A stretch of DNA of 64,000 nt from an uncultured Oscillospiraceae bacterium (GCA_934569225.1 CAKTKC010000007.1:55149-119148); one strand, 5' to 3'. Positions 29,008 to 36,497 are shown, counted from the stretch's first letter. The notes: generated by a model from the sequence alone, not told the origin. Made by a program: numbers and translations.

Positions 29008-30266
29008 GTACGCTTCCCGACAAAAGAACAAATGCTGCCGATACAATAACGACCGCGGGGCTTTTTCTCTTTTCGGTTGGCATTTTCAATCTTCCCGGCC
29101 AGATTTTCTTTGCGCTGACAGTTTATTTTTTCGTACGAAAATCAAAGATCATTGTTGTTGAAAAACACGACATGATTCTCTTGCTTTTTTCAGCAGCGTA
29201 TTTTATTATCTATACTTTCGACTTCGGCTTTGCAGGGAAGAGCTTGATCATATACCTTTGGGGGCCTTGGGCGGCTTACTTATTCGGTAAGTGGTTCGTT
29301 ATATCCAATAATGGCGAGCGTGGGTTTCAAGTAATGGCGAAGACGCTGACATACGGCTTTTTTTTGCATGGCGTTTTGAACCTGTTCGCATACCTCAGAT
29401 CGGATTACTATGCGCAATATGCGTATCAAAGAGTATCCGTTGATTTTTGGCGGGGTGATATGGTCTCGGTTATCTCAACGGGACTTATGTTCACATTTGC
29501 TGTTGCCCTTTCCACTGCGACGCTCTTCTCACCTTGCAGTTTTCAGAAGAAGATGATCGCATTGGCAGTTCTGCTGATAAGCATTTTTGAAGTGTCGTTC
29601 TTTGCTTATCGGACAATGGTCTATGCAACCATGATCCTTACTGCTTTTAACTTGCTTCGCTGGCTTTCTGATTCGTCTGTGCGAATCAGAGGAAAATCCT
29701 TTTTTATTGGACTCGTTTTGCTCTTTTCCGTTGGGGTATTTGCGATTGTGTTCCTGAATGCTTTCGGAATCCGGGACAAACTTCTGTCCTTTAAAATTGT
29801 GAAGCGGCTGTTATACGATGAAAAATCTTCCAGGTTTCACACGTGGGGGGCGTACCTGTCCTCGGGGGACTGGTTTCGCTATCCCTTTGGCGGTCAGAAA
29901 AGCCAATTTGCTTATCACGGAGACTGGGTACACAATCTTTGGCTTGACATCCTGAATAAGGTTGGCCTGATTCCCTTCGCGATAGCCGTAATATTCACAA
30001 TAACAAGCATATGCTCTACATGTGACACTGCCGCGCGTATGAAAAGAATGGGCAACAATTTGTTATCAAATCAGATTGCAAGTTTGGGCTTAGGTGCATT
30101 GCTGATTTGTATGCCAGAGCCCGTTATTGACGCAAACCCGTATTTTTTCTTCGCGATTCTGATGCTGTTGGGCGGTATTAAGGGATTGGAATATTTATTC
30201 TGCGGGAGAGGTATGACTGAAGCAAAAGAGAATCCTAAGGATACGTTTCAATTCGGCAAAATATGA
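29004..30266 (+). CDS. Wzy/O-antigen-ligase-like polymerase
   Basis: Membrane protein of 420 residues with about 11-12 hydrophobic segments and a larger extracellular loop (around residues 275-320, with GSHTWGAYLS-like polar sequence and YPFGGQKS), the shape of Wzy polymerases and O-antigen ligases. The family is poorly conserved in sequence, so the call rests on topology and position after the flippase. AAGGAG at 28990-28995 and an ATGA overlap define the start. It is the last gene of the locus. Locally it is more AT-rich than its neighbours. Confidence 0.8.
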   Translation: MSTLPDKRTNAADTITTAGLFLFSVGIFNLPGQIFFALTVYFFVRKSKIIVVEKHDMILLLFSAAYFIIYTFDFGFAGKSLIIYLWGPWAAYLFGKWFVISNNGERGFQVMAKTLTYGFFLHGVLNLFAYLRSDYYAQYAYQRVSVDFWRGDMVSVISTGLMFTFAVALSTATLFSPCSFQKKMIALAVLLISIFEVSFFAYRTMVYATMILTAFNLLRWLSDSSVRIRGKSFFIGLVLLFSVGVFAIVFLNAFGIRDKLLSFKIVKRLLYDEKSSRFHTWGAYLSSGDWFRYPFGGQKSQFAYHGDWVHNLWLDILNKVGLIPFAIAVIFTITSICSTCDTAARMKRMGNNLLSNQIASLGLGALLICMPEPVIDANPYFFFAILMLLGGIKGLEYLFCGRGMTEAKENPKDTFQFGKI

Positions 30267-30278
30267 AGAAGAACAGGA

Positions 30279-30305
30279 CGGCAGGCTCGTTGATCGGGCC
30301 TGCCG
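30279..30305 (+). terminator. Hairpin at the end of the polysaccharide locus
   Basis: CGGCAGGC (30279-30286) pairs with GCCTGCCG (30298-30305). No immediate T run; TTTTCT follows 20 bases later. Confidence 0.5.
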
Positions 30306-30359
30306 CAGATGCTTGCGGGGTCGATTTTCTCCAGATCAGATATTGGGGATTTGTCCCTC

Positions 30360-30388
30360 TTGATTTCCCATAAACCTTGCTGTATAAT
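30360..30388 (+). promoter_or_regulatory. Promoter of the Rrf2 regulator gene
   Basis: TTGATT (30360-30365), 17 bases, perfect TATAAT (30383-30388). Confidence 0.8.
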
Positions 30389-30389
30389 A

Positions 30390-30405
30390 GGAATTACAGA
30401 ATTCC
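30390..30405. promoter_or_regulatory. Palindromic operator candidate at the Rrf2 start site
   Basis: GGAATT-ACAG-AATTCC is a perfect inverted repeat with a 4-base centre, located just after the -10 box where a repressor would block initiation. It suggests autoregulation by the Rrf2 protein. The left half lies in ATAGGAATT (30387-30395), a motif that recurs at the next promoter. Confidence 0.6.
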
Positions 30406-30422
30406 ACTTGGAGGCAGCGGTT

Positions 30423-30854
30423 ATGTTGATTTCCACAAAGGGGCGGTACGCACTGCGCGTGATGATCGACCTTGCTGAGCATCGGTCGGGGGAGTTTATT
30501 TCCCTGAAGGAGATCGCCCAGCGGCAGGAGATTTCCGAAAAATATTTGGAGAGCATTATCCGGACGCTGGTAAAGGCAAAGGTCGTGGAGAGCCTGCGGG
30601 GCAAGGGCGGCGGATACCGGCTGACGAAAAATCCCGAACAGTACACGGTAGGCAGCATCCTGCGGCTGACGGAGGAATCCCTGGCGCCGGTGGCCTGTCT
30701 GGAGGAGACTGCTGGAGCCTGTCCCCGGTCGGGGCAATGCCGCACGCTGGCGCTGTGGCAGGGACTGGATAAGGTGATTCAGGATTACCTGGAAAGCGTG
30801 ACCATTGCCGATCTGATCGATCAGTGTCCCGCGGGAGATGACTACGTAATATGA
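30423..30854 (+). CDS. Rrf2-family regulator with three clustered cysteines
   Basis: DNA-binding regulator of 143 residues with an N-terminal winged helix (MLISTKGRYALRVMIDLAEH) and the Rrf2 signature ISEKYLESIIRTL. The region VACLEETAGACPRSGQC places three Cys as C-x7-C-x5-C, in the position where IscR-type members bind a [2Fe-2S] cluster; CymR-type members lack it. GGAGG at 30411-30415 fixes ATG 30423. Divergent function is possible, but the sulfur amino-acid importer operon downstream makes a sulfur or Fe-S sensing role the best inference. Confidence 0.9.
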   Translation: MLISTKGRYALRVMIDLAEHRSGEFISLKEIAQRQEISEKYLESIIRTLVKAKVVESLRGKGGGYRLTKNPEQYTVGSILRLTEESLAPVACLEETAGACPRSGQCRTLALWQGLDKVIQDYLESVTIADLIDQCPAGDDYVI

Positions 30855-30860
30855 GTATGG

Positions 30861-30893
30861 ACTGCCCGCTCCGCGCTTCGCGGGGCGGGCAGT
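30861..30893 (+). terminator. Terminator after the Rrf2 gene
   Basis: ACTGCCCGC...GCGGGCAGT with an inner CCGCG/CGCGG helix forms a long stem. A short AT stretch follows, with no strong T run. Confidence 0.65.
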
Positions 30894-30914
30894 CATCCAA
30901 CAATCGATAAGCCT

Positions 30915-30976
30915 ATATTCCCTACCAGAAAAATAGGAAAATATTTTTTCAAAACCTATTGACAAGATAGGGAAAT
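30915..30976. promoter_or_regulatory. Candidate Rrf2 operator cluster at the importer promoter
   Basis: Three ATAGG-type half sites: TATTCCCTA (30915-30923, inverted), ATAGGAAAATA (30933-30943) and ATAGGGAAAT (30967-30976). The last lies in the spacer between -35 and -10. They resemble ATAGGAATT in the promoter of the Rrf2 gene. Binding is inferred only. Confidence 0.45.
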
Positions 30977-30987
30977 GGGTGTATTAT
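30959..30987 (+). promoter_or_regulatory. Promoter of the dual importer operon
   Basis: Perfect TTGACA (30959-30964), 17 bases, TATTAT (30982-30987). Transcription would begin near 30994, giving a leader of about 264 bases that contains a small ORF and a terminator. Confidence 0.85.
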
Positions 30988-31031
30988 CTAGCCATCGAAT
31001 CTAAGCAGCTAAACGAAAGGAGCGGATTGCA

Positions 31032-31136
31032 ATGTTTGAAATCAATTCTTATGCTGCACAGTCTTGTTGTCGAATGCGTATCTCCCGGGCATATCCGTAT
31101 GGCGGGGTGCATTCGTATACGTTTTGCTGCACCTGA
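31032..31136 (+). CDS. 34-residue leader peptide with two Cys-Cys pairs
   Basis: Small ORF with a strong ribosome site (AAAGGAGC at 31015-31022) starting at ATG 31032. It encodes a peptide that begins MFEINSYAAQSCCRMRIS and ends FCCT. Four of 34 codons are Cys: codons 12-13 (31065-31070) and 32-33 (31125-31130). It lies between a strong promoter and an intrinsic terminator ahead of a cystine/methionine-type importer gene. The layout is that of a transcription attenuator sensing charged tRNA-Cys. The peptide itself probably has no stable function. Confidence 0.75.
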   Translation: MFEINSYAAQSCCRMRISRAYPYGGVHSYTFCCT

Positions 31137-31181
31137 AGCATGATTTTTCCGAAGGGATATCATAACGCCATTTGCCCGGGA
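31083..31181 (+). promoter_or_regulatory. Antiterminator pairing in the importer leader
   Basis: TCCCGGGCA (31083-31091, inside the leader ORF) is perfectly complementary to TGCCCGGGA (31173-31181), the 5' arm of the terminator. ATCC (31093-31096) can also pair with GGAT (31155-31158), extending the helix across an internal loop. The two structures exclude each other. Confidence 0.6.
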
Positions 31182-31206
31182 GCTGTTTGAAGCCCCGGCA
31201 TTTTTT
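31173..31206 (+). terminator. Attenuator terminator before the fused binding-protein gene
   Basis: TGCC/GGCA, GGG/CCC and GC/GC pair in register with two single-base bulges (5' arm 31173-31183, 3' arm 31192-31200), followed directly by six T. It ends 52 bases before the ATG at 31258. Confidence 0.75.
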
Positions 31207-31257
31207 GTGCTTGGATTCCCTGAATTCATTGATTTTATCGAAAAGAGAGGACTTTTT

Positions 31258-32892
31258 ATGAAAAACTTTATCAAGAAAATCGGAGCCGTTTTCCTGAGCC
31301 TGACCGTCGCTGCCTCCCTGCTTGCCGGCTGCGGCGCAAAGACGACCGAACCCGCTGACACATCTGCAAGCAAGGGCACTTTCCGCACGCTGGAGGAGAT
31401 CAAGTCCAGCGGCACCATCAATATCGGCGTATTCTCCGACAAGAGCCCCTTCGGCTACGTGGACGAGAACGGCGAGTATCAGGGCTACGACGTATACTTC
31501 GCCAACCGCATCGGCGAAGACCTGGGCGTAAAGATCAACTACGTCTCCACCGAGGCTGCCAACCGCATTGAGTATTTACAGACCGGCAAGGTGGACATTA
31601 TCCTTGCCAACTTCACCGTCACCCCCGAGCGGGCGCAGGAAGTGGACTTCGCCCTTCCTTATATGAACGTGGCGCTGGGCGTCGTTTCCCCCGAGGACGC
31701 GGTGATCACGTCCCTGGACGAGATCGGCGCTGACGACCAGGTCATCGTGATCTCCGGCACCACCGCCGAAACCTATCTGGAAAAGAACAACCCCGAGATC
31801 AAGCTGCAGAAGTACGACGCCTACGCTGAAGCCAAGACCGCCTTTGAAAACGGAAATGGCGTGGCATGGGCTAACGACAACACCGAAGTCATTGCCTTCT
31901 CCATTGAGAATCCCGGCTATGTGGTGGGCATCCCCTCTCTGGGCAGCGCGGACACCATCGCCCCCGCCGTCACCAAGGGCAACACCACCCTGCTGAACTG
32001 GCTGAACGACGAGATCAAGGCGCTGGGTGAAGAAAACTTCTTCCATGCCGACTACGAAGCCACCCTGCTGGACACCTACGGCAAGGACTACGAGGACACC
32101 CTGGTGGTAGAGGGCGGCGCAGCCGCCGGTGCCGAGGTCGCGGAACCCGTGACGGAAAAGGGCACCATCACCGTAGCCGCTTCCCCCACGCCCCACGCGG
32201 AAATCCTCGCCGAAGCCGCAAAGCTCCTGGCCAAAGAGGGCTGGACGCTGGAGGTCACCGAGTTTGAAGACTATGTGCAGCCCAATCTGGTGGTAGACAG
32301 TGGCGAGATCGACGCCAACTACTTCCAGCACACCCCCTATCTGGACGACTTTAACGAAAAGAAGGGCACCGATCTGGTCGCCGTGGCCGCCATCCACTAT
32401 GAGCCTTTCGGCATTTATCCGGGCACCAAGACCGCGCTGAGCGAGCTGACGGACGGCGATGTGATCGCAGTCCCCAACGACACCACAAACGAAGCCCGCG
32501 CCCTGCTTCTGTTGCAGGACAACGGCGTTATCAAGCTGGCCGACGGCGCGGGTCTGGCTGCCACCGTCAAGGACATTGTGGAGAACCCCCACAATGTGAA
32601 GATTCAGGAGCTGGAAGCCGCTCAGGTTTCCCGTGTCAAGGACGAGGTGGCCTTCGTGGTGCTGAACGGCAACTACGCATTGCAGGCGGGCTTCTCCGTC
32701 GCCCATGACGCAGTGGCCTACGAGACCAGCGCATCCGCCGCCGCCAAGACCTATGCAAACGTCCTGGTGGTCAAGGCAGGCAACGAGAACAACGAGGGCA
32801 TTCAGGCTCTGGTCAAGGTTCTCAAGTCCGACGAGATCAAGCAGTTCATCAACGACACCTACGACGGTGCGGTGATTCCTTTCGAGGACTAA
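31258..32892 (+). CDS. Fused two-domain binding lipoprotein: family-3 (cystine-type) plus NlpA/MetQ
   Basis: Lipoprotein of 544 residues with two different substrate-binding domains in one chain. Residues 1-23 are a signal ending at the lipobox LLAGC. Residues about 45-285 are a family-3 amino-acid-binding domain (GVFSDKSPFGYVDENGEYQG; DIILANFTVTPERAQEVDF), as in cystine-binding proteins. A short Ala/Gly/Glu linker follows. Residues about 300-544 are an NlpA/MetQ domain (VAASPTPHAEILAEA; DANYFQHTPYLDDF). Usual family lengths are about 270 each. AGAGAGG at 31244-31250 fixes the start. It is followed by a MetNI pair and a polar amino-acid permease/ATPase set, so each domain has a matching core downstream. 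Substrates are inferred. Confidence 0.92.
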   Translation: MKNFIKKIGAVFLSLTVAASLLAGCGAKTTEPADTSASKGTFRTLEEIKSSGTINIGVFSDKSPFGYVDENGEYQGYDVYFANRIGEDLGVKINYVSTEAANRIEYLQTGKVDIILANFTVTPERAQEVDFALPYMNVALGVVSPEDAVITSLDEIGADDQVIVISGTTAETYLEKNNPEIKLQKYDAYAEAKTAFENGNGVAWANDNTEVIAFSIENPGYVVGIPSLGSADTIAPAVTKGNTTLLNWLNDEIKALGEENFFHADYEATLLDTYGKDYEDTLVVEGGAAAGAEVAEPVTEKGTITVAASPTPHAEILAEAAKLLAKEGWTLEVTEFEDYVQPNLVVDSGEIDANYFQHTPYLDDFNEKKGTDLVAVAAIHYEPFGIYPGTKTALSELTDGDVIAVPNDTTNEARALLLLQDNGVIKLADGAGLAATVKDIVENPHNVKIQELEAAQVSRVKDEVAFVVLNGNYALQAGFSVAHDAVAYETSASAAAKTYANVLVVKAGNENNEGIQALVKVLKSDEIKQFINDTYDGAVIPFED

Positions 32893-32903
32893 AAAGCATA
32901 AGC

Positions 32904-32928
32904 GGGCAGCCGCATTCTGCGGCTGCCC
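32904..32928 (+). terminator. Hairpin between the fused lipoprotein gene and metN
   Basis: A perfect 11-bp stem (32904-32914 with 32918-32928) with a 3-base loop and no T run. It may raise the amount of binding protein relative to the membrane subunits by protecting the upstream mRNA. Confidence 0.6.
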
Positions 32929-32961
32929 TACTCTGCTATCTTGAACAGGGAGCTGAACAAC

Positions 32962-33735
32962 ATGACACAAACCTATTTGGAAGTCCATAACCTGTGTAAG
33001 ACCTTCACGGCCAAAAACGGCAGCGTGGAGGCTTTGAAGGGCGTATCTCTCTCCATCGGCAAGGGGGAGATTTTCGGCGTGATCGGCCTGTCCGGCGCGG
33101 GCAAGAGTACGCTGGTACGATGTATGAATCTGCTGGAGCGCCCCGACAGCGGGGACGTTCTGCTGAACGGAGAAAGTCTGCTGAAGCTGAGCAAAGAGCA
33201 GCTTCGTCTGCGCCGGCAGAAGATCGGCATGATCTTTCAGCATTTCAATCTGCTGGAGCAGCAGACGGTGCTGGAAAACGTCAGCTTCCCCCTGGAGATC
33301 CGGGGAATTCCCAGAAAAGAGCGGCGGGAAAAGGCGCTGGAGCTGCTGGAAAAGGTGGGACTGGCGGACAAGGCGAATGCCTATCCTGCTCAGCTTTCCG
33401 GCGGGCAAAAGCAGCGGGTGGCCATTGCCCGGGTGCTTGCCAACGAGCCGGAGGTCATATTATGTGACGAGGCCACCAGCGCTCTTGACCCGGAGACCAC
33501 CCAGACCATTCTGAAGCTGCTGAAAAATATCCGGGATACCCTGGGCATCACCATCGTGGTCATCACCCACGAAATGCGGGTGATCCAACAGGTCTGCACC
33601 CGTGTGGCGGTGCTGGACGGCGGACTGGTGCAGGAGGAAGGCGGCGTTGCCGATATCTTTGCCCATCCTGCATCCCGGGCGGCGAAGCGGCTGCTGCTGA
33701 TCGAAGGCGAGGAGGAAGAGAGCTATGCTGGATAA
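32962..33735 (+). CDS. metN: MetN-type ABC ATPase without the NIL domain
   Basis: ATPase of the methionine-uptake (MUT) family, 257 residues. It has Walker A GLSGAGKST, Q-loop MIFQHFNLL, signature LSGGQKQR and Walker B VILCDEATSALDPETT. The usual MetN is about 340 residues and ends in a NIL (ACT-like) domain that binds methionine and inhibits transport; this one stops after the ATPase domain, so that control is absent. AGGGAG at 32947-32952 supports ATG 32962. It overlaps metI by 11 bases. Confidence 0.9.
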   Translation: MTQTYLEVHNLCKTFTAKNGSVEALKGVSLSIGKGEIFGVIGLSGAGKSTLVRCMNLLERPDSGDVLLNGESLLKLSKEQLRLRRQKIGMIFQHFNLLEQQTVLENVSFPLEIRGIPRKERREKALELLEKVGLADKANAYPAQLSGGQKQRVAIARVLANEPEVILCDEATSALDPETTQTILKLLKNIRDTLGITIVVITHEMRVIQQVCTRVAVLDGGLVQEEGGVADIFAHPASRAAKRLLLIEGEEEESYAG

Positions 33736-34384
33736 AGCGATGATCGAAATGATGGCTCAGGGCATCTGGGATACCTGCTACATGACCCTCGTCTCCACCT
33801 TTTTCGGCTATGTGATCGGGCTGCCTCTGGGCATTGCCCTGACGCTGACCGACGAAAACGGCATTACCCCCAATCGGGCGATCTACCGTGTGCTGGATAT
33901 CATCATCAACGTCACCCGGAGTGTTCCCTTCCTGATTCTGCTGATCGCAGTGATGCCTCTGACCAAGCTGCTTGTGGGCAAAAGCTACGGCTCAACGGCT
34001 ACCATTGTCCCCCTGACCCTGGCCGCGGCGCCTCTGGTTGGCAGAATGGTGGAATCTTCCTTGAAAGAGGTTCCCACCGGAGTTATTGAAGCGGCGCTGA
34101 GCATGGGCGCGAAAACCGGCACCATCGTCCGGAAGGTGCTCATCGGCGAAGCCAGAACCTCCTTGCTGGTGGGCGGCACCATCGTTCTCGGCACGGTGCT
34201 GGGCTACTCCGCCATGGCAGGCGTCATCGGCGGCGGCGGACTGGGCGACATCGCCATCCGCTACGGCTACTACCGCTACGACACCGAGGTCATGCTGGTG
34301 ACGCTGGTATTTATCGTCGCCATTGTGCAGCTGCTACAGGGCATGGGCAATCTGGCGGCAAGGAAAATCGATCACAGGAAGTGA
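33725..34384 (+). CDS. metI: MetI-type methionine ABC permease
   Basis: Permease of 219 residues with five predicted helices, matching MetI in length and in motifs such as LGIALTLTDENGI, NVTRSVPFLILL and EAALSMGAKTGTIVRKVL. It should form a MetNI core with the preceding ATPase and receive substrate from the NlpA domain of the fused lipoprotein. Confidence 0.93.
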   Translation: MLDKAMIEMMAQGIWDTCYMTLVSTFFGYVIGLPLGIALTLTDENGITPNRAIYRVLDIIINVTRSVPFLILLIAVMPLTKLLVGKSYGSTATIVPLTLAAAPLVGRMVESSLKEVPTGVIEAALSMGAKTGTIVRKVLIGEARTSLLVGGTIVLGTVLGYSAMAGVIGGGGLGDIAIRYGYYRYDTEVMLVTLVFIVAIVQLLQGMGNLAARKIDHRK

Positions 34385-34423
34385 TAGGGAAACTCCGTAC
34401 AAACTGGAAACCGGAGGGTGCTT

Positions 34424-35083
34424 ATGGATTTTGAGGTTATGAGAGCCTACCTGCCAAGGTTTTGGGACGCGCTGCTGCTGACGCTTCGCATCGGCTGGCA
34501 GGGCGTTGCCTTGGCGCTGGTGCTGGGCGTTGCCTGCGCGGTGGTGGTGCATTGGAAAATTCCCGTGCTGCGGCAGATCGTCGGCGGATATATTGAACTG
34601 TTCCGCAACACGCCTTTGCTGGTGCAGCTGTTTTTCCTGTACTTTGCGCTGCCGAAGATCGGCGTCCGCATTTCGGCGGAGACCTGCGGCAAGCTGGGAC
34701 TGGGGCTGTTGGGCGGCGCGTATATGGCGGAGACCTTCCGCAGCGGGCTGGAAAACATTCCCCTCATCCAGACGGAAAGCGCCCAGAGCCTGGGTCTGCG
34801 CCCGGCGCAGGTATTCGGCTATGTCATCCTGCCCCAGGCAGTGACCTCCAGCGTTCCCGGATTGCTGGCAAATCTGATTTTCCTGCTCAAAGAAACCAGC
34901 GTGTTCTCCACCATCAGCCTGATGGACTTGATGTTCACTGCCAAGGATTTGATCGGCATGTACGCCAAAACCATCGAATGCCTGACCCTGCTGGTGGCCT
35001 TCTACCTGATTATGCTTCTTCCCGTGTCCATTCTGGGAAGCTGGCTGGAAAGGAGGCTGCGCTATGCAGAGTTTGGGAATTGA
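34424..35083 (+). CDS. Polar amino-acid ABC permease (HisM/TcyB type), first subunit
   Basis: Permease of 219 residues with the family motif ELFRNTPLLVQLFFLYFALP and the EAA-like segment ESAQSLGLRPAQVFGYVILP. ATG 34424 is preferred to an in-frame GTG at 34418 because GGAGG lies just upstream. It pairs with the following permease, with which it overlaps by 20 bases, and should serve the family-3 domain of the fused lipoprotein. Confidence 0.92.
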   Translation: MDFEVMRAYLPRFWDALLLTLRIGWQGVALALVLGVACAVVVHWKIPVLRQIVGGYIELFRNTPLLVQLFFLYFALPKIGVRISAETCGKLGLGLLGGAYMAETFRSGLENIPLIQTESAQSLGLRPAQVFGYVILPQAVTSSVPGLLANLIFLLKETSVFSTISLMDLMFTAKDLIGMYAKTIECLTLLVAFYLIMLLPVSILGSWLERRLRYAEFGN

Positions 35084-35738
35084 CGTTCTGTTCAAAGGCA
35101 CGAATTTCCTGCGGCTGCTGGGCGGATTGTGGGTGGCGCTGCGCATCAGCCTGATCTCCGTCGCCATCAGCATTGTGCTGGGCATCGCAATGGGAATGCT
35201 CATGACCTCCAAAAGCCGGCTTTTGAAAGCCATTTTCCGCATTTTTCTGGAAATCGTCCGCATTATGCCCCAGATGGTGCTGCTGTTTGTGGTGTATTTC
35301 GGAACCACCCGGGTCTTCGGCTGGAATCTGGAAGCGGAAGCGGCGGCCATCATCGTGTTCAGCTTCTGGGGTACGGCGGAGATGGGCGATCTGGTACGGG
35401 GGGCGCTGCAAAGTATCCCCGTCATTCAATGGGAGAGCGCTCAGGCGCTGGGCATGAAGCCCATTCAGGTGTACACCCTGGTGATCCTGCCCCAGACCGT
35501 CCGACGGCTGATCCCTCTGTCCATCAACCTCATCACCCGGATGGTGAAAACCACCAGCCTTGTCATGATGATCGGCATCGTGGAGGTTTTGAAGGTCGCC
35601 CAGCAGATCATTGAGGCCAACCGGCGCACCTCCCCCAACGCCGCCTTTGGCGTTTTTGCGGTGGTATTCTTGCTGTATTTCCTGATTTGCTGGCCCATCA
35701 GCCGTCTGGCGGGGTATTTGGAGAAAAGGTGGTCATAA
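35064..35738 (+). CDS. Polar amino-acid ABC permease, second subunit
   Basis: Permease of 224 residues of the same family as its neighbour, with EIVRIMPQMVLLFVVYFG in place of the usual RNTPLLVQ-type motif and the EAA segment ESAQALGMKPIQVYTLVILP. It forms a heterodimer with the preceding subunit. The substituted motif lies in the translocation helix and could reflect a distinct substrate. Confidence 0.92.
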   Translation: MQSLGIDVLFKGTNFLRLLGGLWVALRISLISVAISIVLGIAMGMLMTSKSRLLKAIFRIFLEIVRIMPQMVLLFVVYFGTTRVFGWNLEAEAAAIIVFSFWGTAEMGDLVRGALQSIPVIQWESAQALGMKPIQVYTLVILPQTVRRLIPLSINLITRMVKTTSLVMMIGIVEVLKVAQQIIEANRRTSPNAAFGVFAVVFLLYFLICWPISRLAGYLEKRWS

Positions 35739-35740
35739 CT

Positions 35741-36484
35741 GTGGAAAATGTACTCTTAAGCGTGCGGCATCTGAAAAAAGCCTTCGGAGACCACGTGATT
35801 TTTGCAGATTTTAACATGGACGTCCGCAAGGGCGAGGTGGTCGTGGTCATCGGCCCCTCCGGCTGCGGAAAAAGCACCCTGCTTCGCTGCCTGAACGGCC
35901 TGGAGCCGATTCAGGGGGGCGAAATCCTGCTGGACGGAGAGCCGGTTCTCCGGGAGAGTAAATCCATCACCCGGATGCGGCAGAAGATCGGCATGGTGTT
36001 CCAGAGCTATGATCTGTTCCCCCACAAGACCATTCTGGAAAACATCCTGCTCGCACCCATGAAGGTGCAGAAGCGCCCCCGGGCGGAGGTGGAAAAGGAA
36101 GCCCTGGAGCTGCTGGAACGGGTGGGGCTTGCCGACCGGAAAGACGACTATCCCCGGCAGATGTCCGGCGGACAGAAGCAGCGGGTGGCCATCGTCCGTG
36201 CGATGTGTATGCACCCGGAGATCCTGCTGCTGGACGAGATCACCGCGGCCCTCGACCCGGAAATGGTGCGGGAGGTGCTGGATGTCGTCCTGTCTCTGGC
36301 AAAGGCAGGCAGCACCATGGTCATCGTCACCCACGAGATGAATTTTGCCCGCGCCATTGCCGACCGGATCCTGTTCATCGAAAACGGCGCGGTGGTGGAG
36401 CAGTCCGACGACCCGAAAGCCTTTTTTGCCAGCCCGGAAACCGATCGGGCGAAGGCGTTCCTCAAATCCTTCGACTACGAATAA
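35741..36484 (+). CDS. Polar amino-acid ABC ATPase (GlnQ/HisP type)
   Basis: ATPase of 247 residues: Walker A GPSGCGKST, Q-loop MVFQSYDLFPH, signature MSGGQKQR, Walker B ILLLDEITAALDPEM, and switch His in VTHEM. The DEITAALDP box differs slightly from the usual DEPTSALDP. GTG 35741, 2 bases after the previous stop, is the likely start; GTG 35729 is an alternative. It completes the second importer core of the operon. Confidence 0.92.
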   Translation: MENVLLSVRHLKKAFGDHVIFADFNMDVRKGEVVVVIGPSGCGKSTLLRCLNGLEPIQGGEILLDGEPVLRESKSITRMRQKIGMVFQSYDLFPHKTILENILLAPMKVQKRPRAEVEKEALELLERVGLADRKDDYPRQMSGGQKQRVAIVRAMCMHPEILLLDEITAALDPEMVREVLDVVLSLAKAGSTMVIVTHEMNFARAIADRILFIENGAVVEQSDDPKAFFASPETDRAKAFLKSFDYE

Positions 36485-36497
36485 CGGAGAAAGAAGC

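Noticed and set aside
30990..31257. SAM (S-box) riboswitch or T-box in the importer leader
   Set aside because: None of the conserved S-box or T-box core sequences is visible; the small Cys-codon ORF and overlapping hairpins explain the layout better.
31576..33408. 610-codon frame antisense to the fused lipoprotein and metN
   Set aside because: Spans two well-supported genes on the other strand and has no family resemblance.
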